The notes under the pieces were generated by a model. The model was given only the letters and a program-made list of their open reading frames with translations, ran no database searches and was not told the origin of the DNA. Below, one piece after another: positions 25,534 through 35,374 of a stretch of 64,000 nt of DNA (its first letter is position 1; the number at the start of each line of letters is the position of its first letter). Position numbers and translations under genes: made by a program. This stretch comes from Lachnospiraceae bacterium (GTDB taxonomy: Bacteria; Bacillota; Clostridia; Lachnospirales; Lachnospiraceae). The stretch is from NCBI GenBank assembly GCA_015056905.1, contig SVFI01000002.1, positions 132,758 through 196,757 of the forward strand, written 5' to 3'.

Positions 25534-26610
25534 ATGAATAAAAAACAGAAGCCAAAGCAAAGAAACATTTATTTAGATATCATTCGCGGCATTGCTGTTT
25601 TCCTTGTTTTATGGGGGCACAGCCTGCAATACTTCAGCACATGGCAAATAAACATATATGAAAACACCGCATTTCGCTTTATTTACAGTTTTCATATGCC
25701 TTTGTTTATGCTTTTATCCGGTTATTTTTTCTATTTTACCGTTCAAAAAAATAATGTAACCAAACTTATTTTCAACCGATTGCGTACCATCGGAATCCCA
25801 CTGGTATCCTGGGGTATTCTTATCGCGCTGAGCGAGTACTATTTTTCGCGTCAGATCAGCCTTAAAGACATATGGTTTCAGATTGAAAACATATGGTTCC
25901 TGTGGTCCGTGCTGATTGCATCACTCATTGTCGGAATTACTTACAGAATTTTCCGCAAATTCAAATGGTGTCCGCTTATGCATATTGCAATTTTCCTGAT
26001 TTTGTTTTTAGCACCGACGCAGTTGCGCATTATTCAGGATTATAGAACACTTTATGTATATCCGTATTTCATCATAGGATTTTTATACAATGAATACAAA
26101 GACAAAATACCGAACGTCCTCAAACTCGTTCGATATTTATCTATACCGCTTTATATTATAATGTTTCCGCAGTTCCACCAAAACACTTATATCTACACAA
26201 CACAGATATCTATCCTGAATTCTGCTCTCGGTACCGCAGAACAGCTCAAAATAGACATGTTCCGCTGGGGCATCGGTTTGGTAGGTTCACTTTTGGTTAT
26301 GGTCATCGTGGAGCTTTTGATTAAGTCCCGCTATTTAAGCATCATCCTGAATTTGCTGTTTTCAAGACTTGGCACGATATCCCTTCAGGTATATGTGGTA
26401 CAGAGAGTACTGCTGGAAGGTTTGGCCAATCGTGCATATAATTCATGGGTCGCACAAAACGGAAAGAACATTCTTTTGACGAACATAAATGCATACAACT
26501 TCTACTGGACACCTTTGATTGCTACACTGTTTGCAATCGGAATTTATTGGCTTGTAAAACTGCTTTGTTTGAACAAGTATATAAAGTTCGTTTTGTTTGG
26601 TGGAAGATAA
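25534..26610 (+). CDS. Acyltransferase family 3 membrane protein (glycan O-acyltransferase)
   Basis: A 358-residue membrane enzyme with about ten helices. The N-terminal block YLDIIRGIAVFLVLWGHSLQ holds the catalytic-type histidine and aspartate/arginine typical of Acyl_transf_3 proteins, which acetylate or succinylate surface sugars. Helix 2 ends with FHMPLFMLLSGYFF, another family motif. It is the only rightward gene in this stretch, divergent from the lectin-like gene and convergent with the SGNH gene, and it ends in a bidirectional terminator. GAGGGA precedes the ATG by 11 bases. TATACT at 25489-25494 could be its -10 box, but no good -35 is visible. Confidence 0.9.
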   Translation: MNKKQKPKQRNIYLDIIRGIAVFLVLWGHSLQYFSTWQINIYENTAFRFIYSFHMPLFMLLSGYFFYFTVQKNNVTKLIFNRLRTIGIPLVSWGILIALSEYYFSRQISLKDIWFQIENIWFLWSVLIASLIVGITYRIFRKFKWCPLMHIAIFLILFLAPTQLRIIQDYRTLYVYPYFIIGFLYNEYKDKIPNVLKLVRYLSIPLYIIMFPQFHQNTYIYTTQISILNSALGTAEQLKIDMFRWGIGLVGSLLVMVIVELLIKSRYLSIILNLLFSRLGTISLQVYVVQRVLLEGLANRAYNSWVAQNGKNILLTNINAYNFYWTPLIATLFAIGIYWLVKLLCLNKYIKFVLFGGR

Positions 26611-26637
26611 ACTTATATCAATCGATATCTTTACAAC

Positions 26638-26679
26638 AAAACATCCATCGGAACTTCAATCGTTTCCGATGGATGTTTT
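26638..26679. terminator. Bidirectional terminator between convergent genes
   Basis: A perfect 16-bp inverted repeat (AAAACATCCATCGGAA / TTCCGATGGATGTTTT) with a 10-nt loop. It gives an A-rich upstream arm and T-rich downstream arm on both strands, so it serves the acyltransferase (+) and the SGNH gene (-). Confidence 0.92.
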
Positions 26680-26686
26680 CTTTCTC

Positions 26687-28000
26687 TTATTCATTTTCCT
26701 GCAGCGTATATATACTTTCTTCACAATTAAAAGTTTTTTCGGTAATAACAGTTTCACCATTTTCAGTCACTACCAGAACACTAATACCGCTTGTGCGACA
26801 CGGACTCCATTCATACTTTACATTCTCTCCGAGACATATTTCATACGCTCCGTCTTTTAAATATATCTCCTCAAACCAGTCAGAACCCTCCGCACTTCCT
26901 ATCGCATATATAGCCGAATCGCTTTCATCCGTCAAAATATGTTGCTTGATTTCCAGTCTATCCTTCCAATAGCTTTCTCCGTACATCTCATCAAAATCCC
27001 CTTCCGCATCGTATACAACCAGCGCATATGGCGGCAAGGTTCCCCATTTAAGCATTTCGTCCAATATCTTTTCACTTTCTATCGTAGCATTGATAGCTTT
27101 CATGCGCTCCTGCGGACACCCTTCATCAAACACCTGCGGATACGCATCCTTGATTTCCTGTCCAAACCGAAATGCTCCGGACATATTCATATGGCTATTA
27201 TCAGCAAAACAAGCAGCATCATATCCTTGACGCCACCATTCAACCGTAATCATCGGAAAAAGTTTCTGCAACTCATCGTAATATTCTTCATACTGTCTAA
27301 CATAATTTTCAGTAAATGTTGTTGTCTCAGGCAATGGAGGTTTCACAATATGAACCTCACATCCCCTATCAATACACATACGGATTAAATCCTTATAATA
27401 CTTATCAAACATCGGTTTGACCCGGAATTCTGAATACTCCGTCGGCAATAATTCCCCCACTTCCACAGTTCTTCCAATATATCTCCCCCCATAAAGATAA
27501 TTAGAGTTATATATACTTTGATTTCCTTTCAATCTCTGGTCAAAACCCGCATTGCCCAATGCTGTTACATATTTATTCGGCAAATACATCTCATACGACA
27601 AAAAATCCATATCACACGTTTCTGTCGCAATAGAAGACTCCTTATATTTTTTGGCATTTTTCAGAATCTCCCAGTTTTGTTTCGTTGTAAATCGATGCGA
27701 ATACAGACATCTTTTCCAATAGCATTCCGCTTCAATAAAATGCGAATCCATGAAGCTTATAAAGACGTGCTTTGGAGCCCCATTATTATCCATCCAATCT
27801 TGCATAATATAATAGTTTTCAATCGGTGTCGTTCCTCCCAAGGACAAGTTTACCGTTTTATCCGATAGTATTTCCGGCATAAAAGAAGAATTTGCCACAG
27901 AGTCGCCGAGAATCACCACATCCATCTCATTTTCATGTGTCATGTTGCAAACATCTTTATTCCATATATAATAAGGAGCTTCCCCATCTATAAATGCCAT
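26687..28000 (-). CDS. SGNH/AlgJ-type O-acetylation protein, N-terminally truncated
   Basis: A 437-residue frame with SGNH motifs VVILGDSVANSS (nucleophile serine) and FADNSHMNMSGA (Asp/His). Partners of MBOAT O-acetyltransferases look like this and act outside the membrane. However, the frame begins without any signal or membrane helix, directly at MAFIDGEAPYYIWNKDV. Its first codons lie inside the end of the broken MBOAT gene in another frame. The simplest reading is that a deletion joined the middle of MBOAT to this gene, removing its anchor. The C-terminal ~100 residues form an extra beta-rich region. Without export and without an intact MBOAT, it is probably non-functional, although the frame itself is still open. 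Confidence 0.7.
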   Translation of the reverse strand: MAFIDGEAPYYIWNKDVCNMTHENEMDVVILGDSVANSSFMPEILSDKTVNLSLGGTTPIENYYIMQDWMDNNGAPKHVFISFMDSHFIEAECYWKRCLYSHRFTTKQNWEILKNAKKYKESSIATETCDMDFLSYEMYLPNKYVTALGNAGFDQRLKGNQSIYNSNYLYGGRYIGRTVEVGELLPTEYSEFRVKPMFDKYYKDLIRMCIDRGCEVHIVKPPLPETTTFTENYVRQYEEYYDELQKLFPMITVEWWRQGYDAACFADNSHMNMSGAFRFGQEIKDAYPQVFDEGCPQERMKAINATIESEKILDEMLKWGTLPPYALVVYDAEGDFDEMYGESYWKDRLEIKQHILTDESDSAIYAIGSAEGSDWFEEIYLKDGAYEICLGENVKYEWSPCRTSGISVLVVTENGETVITEKTFNCEESIYTLQENE

Positions 28001-28684
28001 GAATCATCCCCCAAACCACAAAGGTAAGGCTTGCTCCATGCCATAAACCGCTAACTAAAAATGTCAAAAACAGATTTCTATATTTTTTACATTTAGAACA
28101 TCTGCCGCCACCCAACGGAATATATACATAGTCCCTAAACCAGGAACTCAAAGACATGTGCCATCTTCTCCAAAAATCTTTTATCGAAACGGCAAAATAT
28201 GGTTGCTTAAAGTTGTCAACCAGATCTATTCCCAGTACACACGCGGCACCTTTTGCTATCGTAGAGTAACCCATAAAATCACAATAAATTTGTATTGCAA
28301 ATAACACATTTGCCAATATAAGCTGAACCCCTTCGTAATTTTGATAGGACAAATAAACCGTATCTACCAAAACCGCACACCTATCCGCAATAACCAGCTT
28401 AATAAAATACCCCCACAACATAATGAGCAATCCGTCTCTTGCCTTATCTAAGTTAAATTTTCGAGGTATTGACAGTTGTTTCAACAGGTTTTTTGATCGT
28501 TCAATCGGCCCTGCAACCAGCTGCGGAAAAAAGGATACAAACAATGCATATTTTGCATTCCAGCACATATAAAAATAATAGCTGGATATAAGCAGCCAAA
28601 TTTTTTTACTTTTGACGGTAATGCAAAATAAATTAAAACTACAATCGGAAAGAAAATGATAAATTCTCCCGAATTAAACAGCAT
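27957..28684 (-). pseudogene. MBOAT O-acyltransferase, decayed (frameshift plus deletions)
   Basis: The start MLFNSGEFIIFFPIVVLIYF is a typical MBOAT opening, but the frame breaks in an A-run on the coding strand (28598-28607 region), where one base appears lost. The next frame continues correctly with IWLLISSYYFYMCWNAKYAL. It then jumps at a short shared motif (YALF) straight to FVSFFPQLVAGPIERSKNLL, which in intact proteins lies roughly 100 residues later. The catalytic blocks are present (RRWHMSLSSWFRDYVYIPLG and SGLWHGASLTF), but the protein stops at LLYME, about 100 residues early, at the junction with the SGNH gene. About 240 of an expected ~470 residues remain. Three independent lesions make this a clear pseudogene. 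Confidence 0.85.
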
Positions 28685-28701
28685 TTTTCTCCCTCCTAAT
28701 T

Positions 28702-28726
28702 AACCTCACACATGCGTCAACACAAT
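28702..28726. repeat. 25-bp direct repeat, left copy
   Basis: The sequence AACCTCACACATGCGTCAAC plus ACAAT is identical to 29911-29935. This copy lies just upstream of the MBOAT pseudogene, outside any coding frame, and preserves the last codons (VLTHV stop) of the manC-manA fusion without the rest of that gene. Confidence 0.9.
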
Positions 28727-28757
28727 CCCGCAGTCCCTCACAATAGATGTTCCCTCA

Positions 28758-29873
28758 TCAAACTAGTTTTCCATAAATCCACTTAACTATATGAATCATC
28801 TTTCTAATGATATAATCCTGAAACAATCTTGCACATACATAAGTGACTATTCCTATGATCAAAAAGAGCAATATATATTCTATGTATACAGACATTTTGA
28901 TTTGTCTTAGTCCCGTATATACAACGCTTCCCAAAGATACTATCATCAGAAAATGTATTAAGTAGAAACTGTAACTATAACTGCCAAACGTTTTTATCCA
29001 CGATACTAATTTATTCTGAGTCCTATCTTTTCCAAAAGCAAAATATCCCGCCCCTACTGCTAAGGCAAGAAACACCGGAACAAAATAAATTTTTTGAAAT
29101 TTGAAATAACATAATGTAGCACATTCCAAAAACAGAACAAATGAAAACTTCAACAACAATTTCTTTTGTTTATTCCACTTTACATTTTGCATAAGGCTGC
29201 ATAATTCATATACTATCATCCCGCAGAAAAAGGCCTCAAAATAGTTTTTTGCAATACAAAAAACAGTATACCACAAACACACAGCATATGCTCCAAACCT
29301 TAAAATCTTCTTTTCACCAAACAATAATATTATTACAAAGCAAGCTGTTCCACCCAAAACCTCAAAACATATTGTCCACAGTTGCGGGGCATATCTTGTA
29401 TAACCGCCACCAAATATAAGTTCTTTAAAACATGTCATCAGGCTTTCAACCGTCGGTTCGAAATTGTAAATTCCGACAATATACGCATCCGCACCATTCT
29501 CATAAGCCAGGTAATTAAAAACCAACCCTGCTTTCATAAAGACATATGCCATTATACAAACAATCGCACTTGGTACAAATAAATATATGAGACGCTTTAA
29601 AAACGCATATTGAACTTTGCCGTAATTAATTCCATTTTTATCCAAATTATTATAAGCAATTAAAAATCCACTCAATACACAAAACGTATTAATGGCCAGT
29701 CTTCCATCAGTCAAAAAGCTAAAAATGTGGGGTCCGGTCAATGATCGCATCCAAGCTAACAATTCCATATTAAAACATGCGGTAATATGTTCTACAAACA
29801 CGCCCATGCACACTATCGCACGCATAACATCCAAATAGTATAATTCTCTACTTGCTTTTATGTTATCAGACAT
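28758..29873 (-). CDS. Acyltransferase family 3 membrane protein, apparently inserted gene
   Basis: About 371 residues from MSDNIKASRELYYLDVMRAI, with roughly ten membrane helices. The family histidine is in VFVEHITACF, and SFYLIHFLMI lies near the C-terminus, as in Acyl_transf_3 enzymes that O-acylate surface glycans. The ATG at 29871-29873 has GAGGAG nine bases upstream; the longer frame would start inside the 3' end of the preceding gene. The gene is enclosed by exact 25-bp direct repeats, one of which is the natural end of the manC-manA gene. This suggests it was added to an older manC-MBOAT-SGNH arrangement. It may functionally replace the neighbouring broken MBOAT system. Confidence 0.88.
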   Translation of the reverse strand: MSDNIKASRELYYLDVMRAIVCMGVFVEHITACFNMELLAWMRSLTGPHIFSFLTDGRLAINTFCVLSGFLIAYNNLDKNGINYGKVQYAFLKRLIYLFVPSAIVCIMAYVFMKAGLVFNYLAYENGADAYIVGIYNFEPTVESLMTCFKELIFGGGYTRYAPQLWTICFEVLGGTACFVIILLFGEKKILRFGAYAVCLWYTVFCIAKNYFEAFFCGMIVYELCSLMQNVKWNKQKKLLLKFSFVLFLECATLCYFKFQKIYFVPVFLALAVGAGYFAFGKDRTQNKLVSWIKTFGSYSYSFYLIHFLMIVSLGSVVYTGLRQIKMSVYIEYILLFLIIGIVTYVCARLFQDYIIRKMIHIVKWIYGKLV

Positions 29874-29910
29874 TAAAGTATTCTCCTCTTTGCAGTTTTC
29901 TCTTCGGAAC

Positions 29911-29935
29911 AACCTCACACATGCGTCAACACAAT
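29911..29935. repeat. 25-bp direct repeat, right copy (inside manC-manA 3' end)
   Basis: Identical to 28702-28726. Here it includes the stop codon and last codons of the manC-manA fusion. The two copies are 1,209 bp apart and bracket exactly one gene, the acyltransferase. Confidence 0.9.
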
Positions 29936-32299
29936 TTCGCAATTTCCCGTAATACGAATTTTACCTTCTGCTGCCGGAACAAAAATACTGTCACCGGCCG
30001 AAATGTTAAGAACCTCTTTTTCCTGCTCATCCAAGGCTTGTAACTGCCCTTTGCCGCTGACGCAGACAACGGAACAAAACGAATTCGGATCTTTTACAAT
30101 ATCCTGCTGACCACTTATCTTGTAAATAAAGCTTTCAAAGTATTTGCACCTTCCAAGCAAAGTTCCGCCCTGCCCGAACTCACCCAAAGCTGTCTTCTCC
30201 TCTGCAGCAACCGGTCGACTTGTAACCTTGCGGACCTCATCCGGTTCATACTTTTTATAATCTAAAACATCCAGCGCCTTATCCAAATGAAGTTCTCTGG
30301 AACGTCCGAACTTATCACGGCGGTCAAAATCGTATAATCTGTACGTACAGTTAGAACTTTGTTGAATCTCACAAACAAGCATTCCTGCGCCGATTGCATG
30401 AACGGTTCCCGCCTTGATAAAAAACACGTCTCCCTTTTTTGCCGGTATCCAGTTCAATATCTCTAAAATCGTATCATCTTCAATGCGGCGTTTCACCTCA
30501 TCACGCGTCACATCCCGGTTAAATCCGCAATAAATTCCCGCACCTTCTTCACAGTCCAGCACATACCACATTTCATTTTTGCCGTATTCATTTTCCTGTT
30601 CCATAGCAAACTCATCGTCCGGATGTACCTGCACAGACAATTTATCCTTGGCATCAATAAACTTAATCATGATCGGAAAATTCGGCAAAGACTGACATTT
30701 CCATCCCCAATTCTCTTTTCCTATCATCTGAAGATATCGGGCAAAATTCATTCCCTTGTGTCTGCCTGTTGTCACCACGGAAACACCTGCATCATGCGCC
30801 GACAGCTCCCAGCTTTCCGCCACAATGTCATAATCACATTTTTTATCAAAAAGGCTCTTAAGCCTGCTACCGCCCCACAAGTAATCTTTATAAGCCGGCT
30901 CCAATTTGACAAACGGGTCTATGGAATATCCCAATTCCTTATCTGTCAAATCCTTACTCTGAATCGATACCATATCGTCTTCTGTCACGTTCGTTCCGAC
31001 AGAAACCTCTATAACCGACAACGCATCCTCTCCGGCATTGGATATTTGATGTACCATTCCCTTTTCGATCAGCACACAATCTCCCGTCGTTTTCTCTGTA
31101 AGCTCACCATCCAGAGTAATTCTTGCAGTTCCGTTTACAATGGTCCAGTACTCGCTCCGATACATATGTTTATGTGCATAAATTGTCTTGCCGGCCCGTA
31201 TCACAATCTTCTTTACCCGATAGGTCGGTTCATCCACCAAAAGTTCATAGGTTCCCCATGAGCGATACGCAACCCTTCCGCTCCTAAAAAACGGTGCCAG
31301 ATTTTCGTTTTCGCTGACAATCTGCTTCAGACCTTCCGACTCACCGTTTTTTCCGACATAAACTGCATCTTTCGTATTAACGATGGCAACATCGCTGATT
31401 CCGTCCGCCACAACAAGACGACGGCTGCACTGATTGAGGATCATTACATTGTCGCAATTATTTTGCACTTCATAACCCCGGTTGACAGCACGTACGTCAA
31501 TGGTTGAGAGGTCTTTTAAACTTCCGATATCCTGCCACTTAAAATTGCCTTTTACAACACGTGCCTTATCTGTTTTCTCAAACACGGTGCGCTCAATCGG
31601 AAGTGCGTCTATTTTTAACAAATCTTTTTCCGAATAGTACAAATTCCCGTTTTTGCGGGAACATTTTTTGTAAACATGACACGCTTGGACATAGATGTCT
31701 CTTGAACATTTTTCAAGTTCAGCCAACAAATCGCCCACCTGAAACAGAAACATTCCCGTATTCGTAAGGTAATCCCCCGCTTCCATATATTTGCGTGCTT
31801 TTTCTTCATCCGGTTTCTCTTCAAAACTAAGTACCGTATTATCAGAATAGCGAATATATCCGAATCTGGTTTCCGGTTTTTTTATTTCCTGCCCAATAGT
31901 CACCAGATACCCTTCTTTGGCCCACTCTTTGGCTGTCATGACAGCCTCCATGTAAGACTCTCCCTCAACGATCTGATCTGCCGCAACCACAAACACAAGT
32001 TCCGACATCGACAGCTGCATACAGGACAATACAATGGCCGCCGTTGTTTTACGTCCTACTCCCTCATACACACAACGGTACCTGATATCCTGAAAAGACT
32101 TCATCTGGTCCTCTATAATAAACTTGTATTCTTCATTCGTAACAATAATAAACTCATCACAGAACGGTATATTTCTGGCAATGGTTTCCTGAAACAACGA
32201 ATGATTCCTCTGCAGACTGATAAACTGCTTCGGATACTGCTGTCTTGAAAGCGGCCACAAGCGGTCTCCTTTACCGCCGGCAAGCACCAAACATTTCAT
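29915..32299 (-). CDS. Fused mannose-1-P guanylyltransferase / cupin / class I mannose-6-P isomerase
   Basis: A 794-residue fusion. Residues ~1-290 are a GDP-mannose pyrophosphorylase (LVLAGGKGDRLWPLSRQQYP). Residues ~345-460 are the cupin PMI domain of type II enzymes (RAGKTIYAHKHMYRSEYWTI). From ~470 to the end runs a complete class I isomerase (LEPAYKDYLWGG, SVQVHPDDEFA, GTVHAIGAGMLVCEIQQSS). The protein could thus take fructose-6-phosphate to GDP-mannose except for the mutase step. The usual AlgA/ManC enzyme stops after the cupin; the appended ManA makes two isomerase modules in one chain. I take the ATG at 32297-32299 (AGAGGTG upstream) over the GTG nine bases earlier. A separate manC lies at 53 kb. 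Confidence 0.9.
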   Translation of the reverse strand: MKCLVLAGGKGDRLWPLSRQQYPKQFISLQRNHSLFQETIARNIPFCDEFIIVTNEEYKFIIEDQMKSFQDIRYRCVYEGVGRKTTAAIVLSCMQLSMSELVFVVAADQIVEGESYMEAVMTAKEWAKEGYLVTIGQEIKKPETRFGYIRYSDNTVLSFEEKPDEEKARKYMEAGDYLTNTGMFLFQVGDLLAELEKCSRDIYVQACHVYKKCSRKNGNLYYSEKDLLKIDALPIERTVFEKTDKARVVKGNFKWQDIGSLKDLSTIDVRAVNRGYEVQNNCDNVMILNQCSRRLVVADGISDVAIVNTKDAVYVGKNGESEGLKQIVSENENLAPFFRSGRVAYRSWGTYELLVDEPTYRVKKIVIRAGKTIYAHKHMYRSEYWTIVNGTARITLDGELTEKTTGDCVLIEKGMVHQISNAGEDALSVIEVSVGTNVTEDDMVSIQSKDLTDKELGYSIDPFVKLEPAYKDYLWGGSRLKSLFDKKCDYDIVAESWELSAHDAGVSVVTTGRHKGMNFARYLQMIGKENWGWKCQSLPNFPIMIKFIDAKDKLSVQVHPDDEFAMEQENEYGKNEMWYVLDCEEGAGIYCGFNRDVTRDEVKRRIEDDTILEILNWIPAKKGDVFFIKAGTVHAIGAGMLVCEIQQSSNCTYRLYDFDRRDKFGRSRELHLDKALDVLDYKKYEPDEVRKVTSRPVAAEEKTALGEFGQGGTLLGRCKYFESFIYKISGQQDIVKDPNSFCSVVCVSGKGQLQALDEQEKEVLNISAGDSIFVPAAEGKIRITGNCEIVLTHV

Positions 32300-32316
32300 C
32301 TCTGACACCTCTCACA

Positions 32317-33192
32317 CTATTTAATCCACTGTGCCCAGTTTCGGCGATACTCCTCCGGTGACACCCCTTCATTTTCTTTAAAAAGCTGGTAAAACAAATC
32401 TGTATTTCGAATTCCCGACTCTTCCACAATCTCCTCCACCGGTTTAATGGTAAAACGCAAAAGTTCTTTTGCCACCGTAAACTTACGATTGAGAATATAG
32501 TCCCACAGTTCCAATCCGTACCGTTTCTTAAACTCAGCCTGAATGTCCAATCCATCCGTCTCAAACTGAGCCTTAATTTCTTTAATCAAATTATCATTTG
32601 TATAGTTTTCGACAATATACGCGCGTACTGCCTCAAACAACTCCTGCGACACTTTCTGCTCTTTTGATTTCATTTCAAGCATAATGAGCGTCATAAGCTG
32701 TCTTAAAGCCAGCGCAGATTCAAACTCTCCGTACACATCTTTACGCGACTGCAAACCTATAATTTCCTCCAGAGACTCTGTCATCGCATTCGGTTTCAAC
32801 GCGCGAAAAACAGGGGTCTTATTCGTCCGGCGGAAGAAATCATAATACGCTTTCACTTCAGCGCCATTAAAATGTACCCACATAAGTTCCCACTGATTTT
32901 CCTCGGAAGATCGATGCGCATACGGCTTTCTGCAATCGACCCATATGCAATCTCCCTGTTCTATCTCATATTCCACATCTCCATCTGCGCGCAAGATACC
33001 ATTTCCGCTCTTTACAAACATAAAAAGATATGACTCTACATTATCACGCTCGCACCAATGTGGTTTCAAAGATTTCAGTGTTCCTGCTTCCTGCACATAC
33101 GTAAGATTGTTCTTTGCAAAACTACTCGGCGTATGCAAAACGCGATTCGAACTGGTTACTCCTTCTTCTAAAAAGAAATTTATTTTATCCAT
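32317..33192 (-). CDS. AraC-family transcriptional regulator
   Basis: A 291-residue protein. The N-terminal half is a cupin-like sensor domain (EYEIEQGDCIWVDCRKPYAH). The C-terminal ~100 residues hold two helix-turn-helix units, the second clear (KPVEEIVEESGI followed by FYQLFKENEGVSPEEYRRN). The first unit is less regular than in most AraC proteins. GGAGGA precedes the ATG. It sits between rmd and the manC-manA fusion with gaps of 3 and 17 bp, so it is co-transcribed with GDP-sugar genes. A sugar-responsive regulator of this locus is likely; ligand and target sites are not visible. Confidence 0.9.
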   Translation of the reverse strand: MDKINFFLEEGVTSSNRVLHTPSSFAKNNLTYVQEAGTLKSLKPHWCERDNVESYLFMFVKSGNGILRADGDVEYEIEQGDCIWVDCRKPYAHRSSEENQWELMWVHFNGAEVKAYYDFFRRTNKTPVFRALKPNAMTESLEEIIGLQSRKDVYGEFESALALRQLMTLIMLEMKSKEQKVSQELFEAVRAYIVENYTNDNLIKEIKAQFETDGLDIQAEFKKRYGLELWDYILNRKFTVAKELLRFTIKPVEEIVEESGIRNTDLFYQLFKENEGVSPEEYRRNWAQWIK

Positions 33193-33195
33193 TTC

Positions 33196-34176
33196 CTATT
33201 CCTCCCCGACACGCTCTCTCCAATAATCCAACGTTTCCTGTATTGTCTGTTCCAGCGAAATGCGCGGCTCCCATCCGGTTGTCTCCTTAAGCTTGGTTGT
33301 GTCAGCCTCAATAACAGGTACGTCCACCGGACGAATTTTATTTGGATCAACCTTCACATCGATACTGCATGTTGATTTTGCAATAATCATATCCAAAATT
33401 TCCTGTATTGCATACGCATGACCACTGCCTACATTATAGGTCTGACCGGCTTTTCCGTTCAAAACAAGCATTCCGTATGCACGGACCACATCACGCACAT
33501 CTGTAAAATCACGTCTCGCAGATAAATTACCCACGTACATTACCGGCTCACGAAGACCTTTTTCAATCTCCGCAACCTGTTTACAGAAATCTGCCACCAC
33601 AAAAAGCGGTGCCTGATTCGGACCGATATGATTAAACGCTCTTACCAGCATGAGCTGCATGTCATATGCCTGCGCATATATACTTCCGATCATATTCTGA
33701 CAAGCTTTCGTTGCTGCATAAATATTCCCCGGGCGGAGATTGTTTTCCTCCGTAATCGGAATTTCTCCCGGACGGATATGTCCATACTCCTCCCCGGATC
33801 CTATCATTAATACGCGCGGTTTGTAATGCAGTTCACGTACTGCATCCATCACATTTAAACTGCCTTTGATATTGACATCTACCGTCAGCCCCGGATTCTT
33901 CCATGCCACCGCTACTGAGCTTTGTGCCGCCAAGTGGAATATATAATCCGGATGCACGGACATTAACAGTTCTACAACATCATCCTTATCCAATATATTC
34001 AAATCCAAAACCGACACGTCATCCATGTCACGAACTGTTTCATGCGGAAGTTTTGTCGCCACCACTTCCATGTCAAATTCTTTTTTTAACACATCCGCCA
34101 GATAACTGCCAACAAACCCGGCAGCACCGATAATCAACGCCTTACTCATACCTTTTACCATGAAAGGGAATCCCAT
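33196..34176 (-). CDS. rmd: GDP-6-deoxy-D-mannose (GDP-D-rhamnose) reductase
   Basis: An extended SDR of up to 326 residues. Landmarks: IIGAAGFVGSYL at the N-terminus, HLAAQSSVAVAWKNP, GSGEEYG, catalytic IYAATK, and LVRAFNHIGPNQAP, the usual RMD/Tyv-type pattern. It reduces the 4-keto intermediate produced by Gmd, encoded directly upstream, to GDP-D-rhamnose. The start is uncertain: ATGs at 34176, 34161 and 34149 are in frame, and homologues usually begin near the last (MSKALIIGAAGF). A short inverted repeat covers the first ATG. Having rmd next to gmd and fcl elsewhere means the two enzymes compete for one intermediate. Confidence 0.87.
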   Translation of the reverse strand: MGFPFMVKGMSKALIIGAAGFVGSYLADVLKKEFDMEVVATKLPHETVRDMDDVSVLDLNILDKDDVVELLMSVHPDYIFHLAAQSSVAVAWKNPGLTVDVNIKGSLNVMDAVRELHYKPRVLMIGSGEEYGHIRPGEIPITEENNLRPGNIYAATKACQNMIGSIYAQAYDMQLMLVRAFNHIGPNQAPLFVVADFCKQVAEIEKGLREPVMYVGNLSARRDFTDVRDVVRAYGMLVLNGKAGQTYNVGSGHAYAIQEILDMIIAKSTCSIDVKVDPNKIRPVDVPVIEADTTKLKETTGWEPRISLEQTIQETLDYWRERVGEE

Positions 34177-34190
34177 AACGGAATTCCCTT
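34164..34190 (-). other. Inverted repeat at the rmd translation start
   Basis: An 8-bp stem AAGGGAAT / ATTCCCTT with an 11-nt loop, between gmd and rmd. The purine-rich arm that could act as ribosome site for the first ATG is in the stem, and that ATG is in the loop. It could be a weak terminator, a processing site or a translational control element; the sequence alone does not decide. Confidence 0.35.
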
Positions 34191-34231
34191 ACCCTTATTT
34201 TCTTTATTCACTTCTGCCACTTGGCAACTTC

Positions 34232-35281
<1,050 letters not shown>

Positions 35282-35309
35282 TTATATATACTTACAAACA
35301 CACATCTAC

Positions 35310-35339
35310 ATTTTAATTGAAAAGCGGCGATATTGTCAA
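35310..35339 (-). promoter_or_regulatory. Sigma-A promoter upstream of gmd
   Basis: Minus strand TTGACA (35334-35339) and TAAAAT (35310-35315), spacer 18 bp, 47 bp before the start codon. It suggests that GDP-sugar genes can be expressed apart from the polymer operon. Confidence 0.6.
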
Positions 35340-35374
35340 CCTATAACGCGCTACTCTCAAATGCCCCCGATGAT

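Noticed and set aside
28758..29935. Complete insertion sequence around the acyltransferase gene
   Set aside because: Direct repeats are present, but there is no transposase and no terminal inverted repeat; only an insertion footprint can be claimed.
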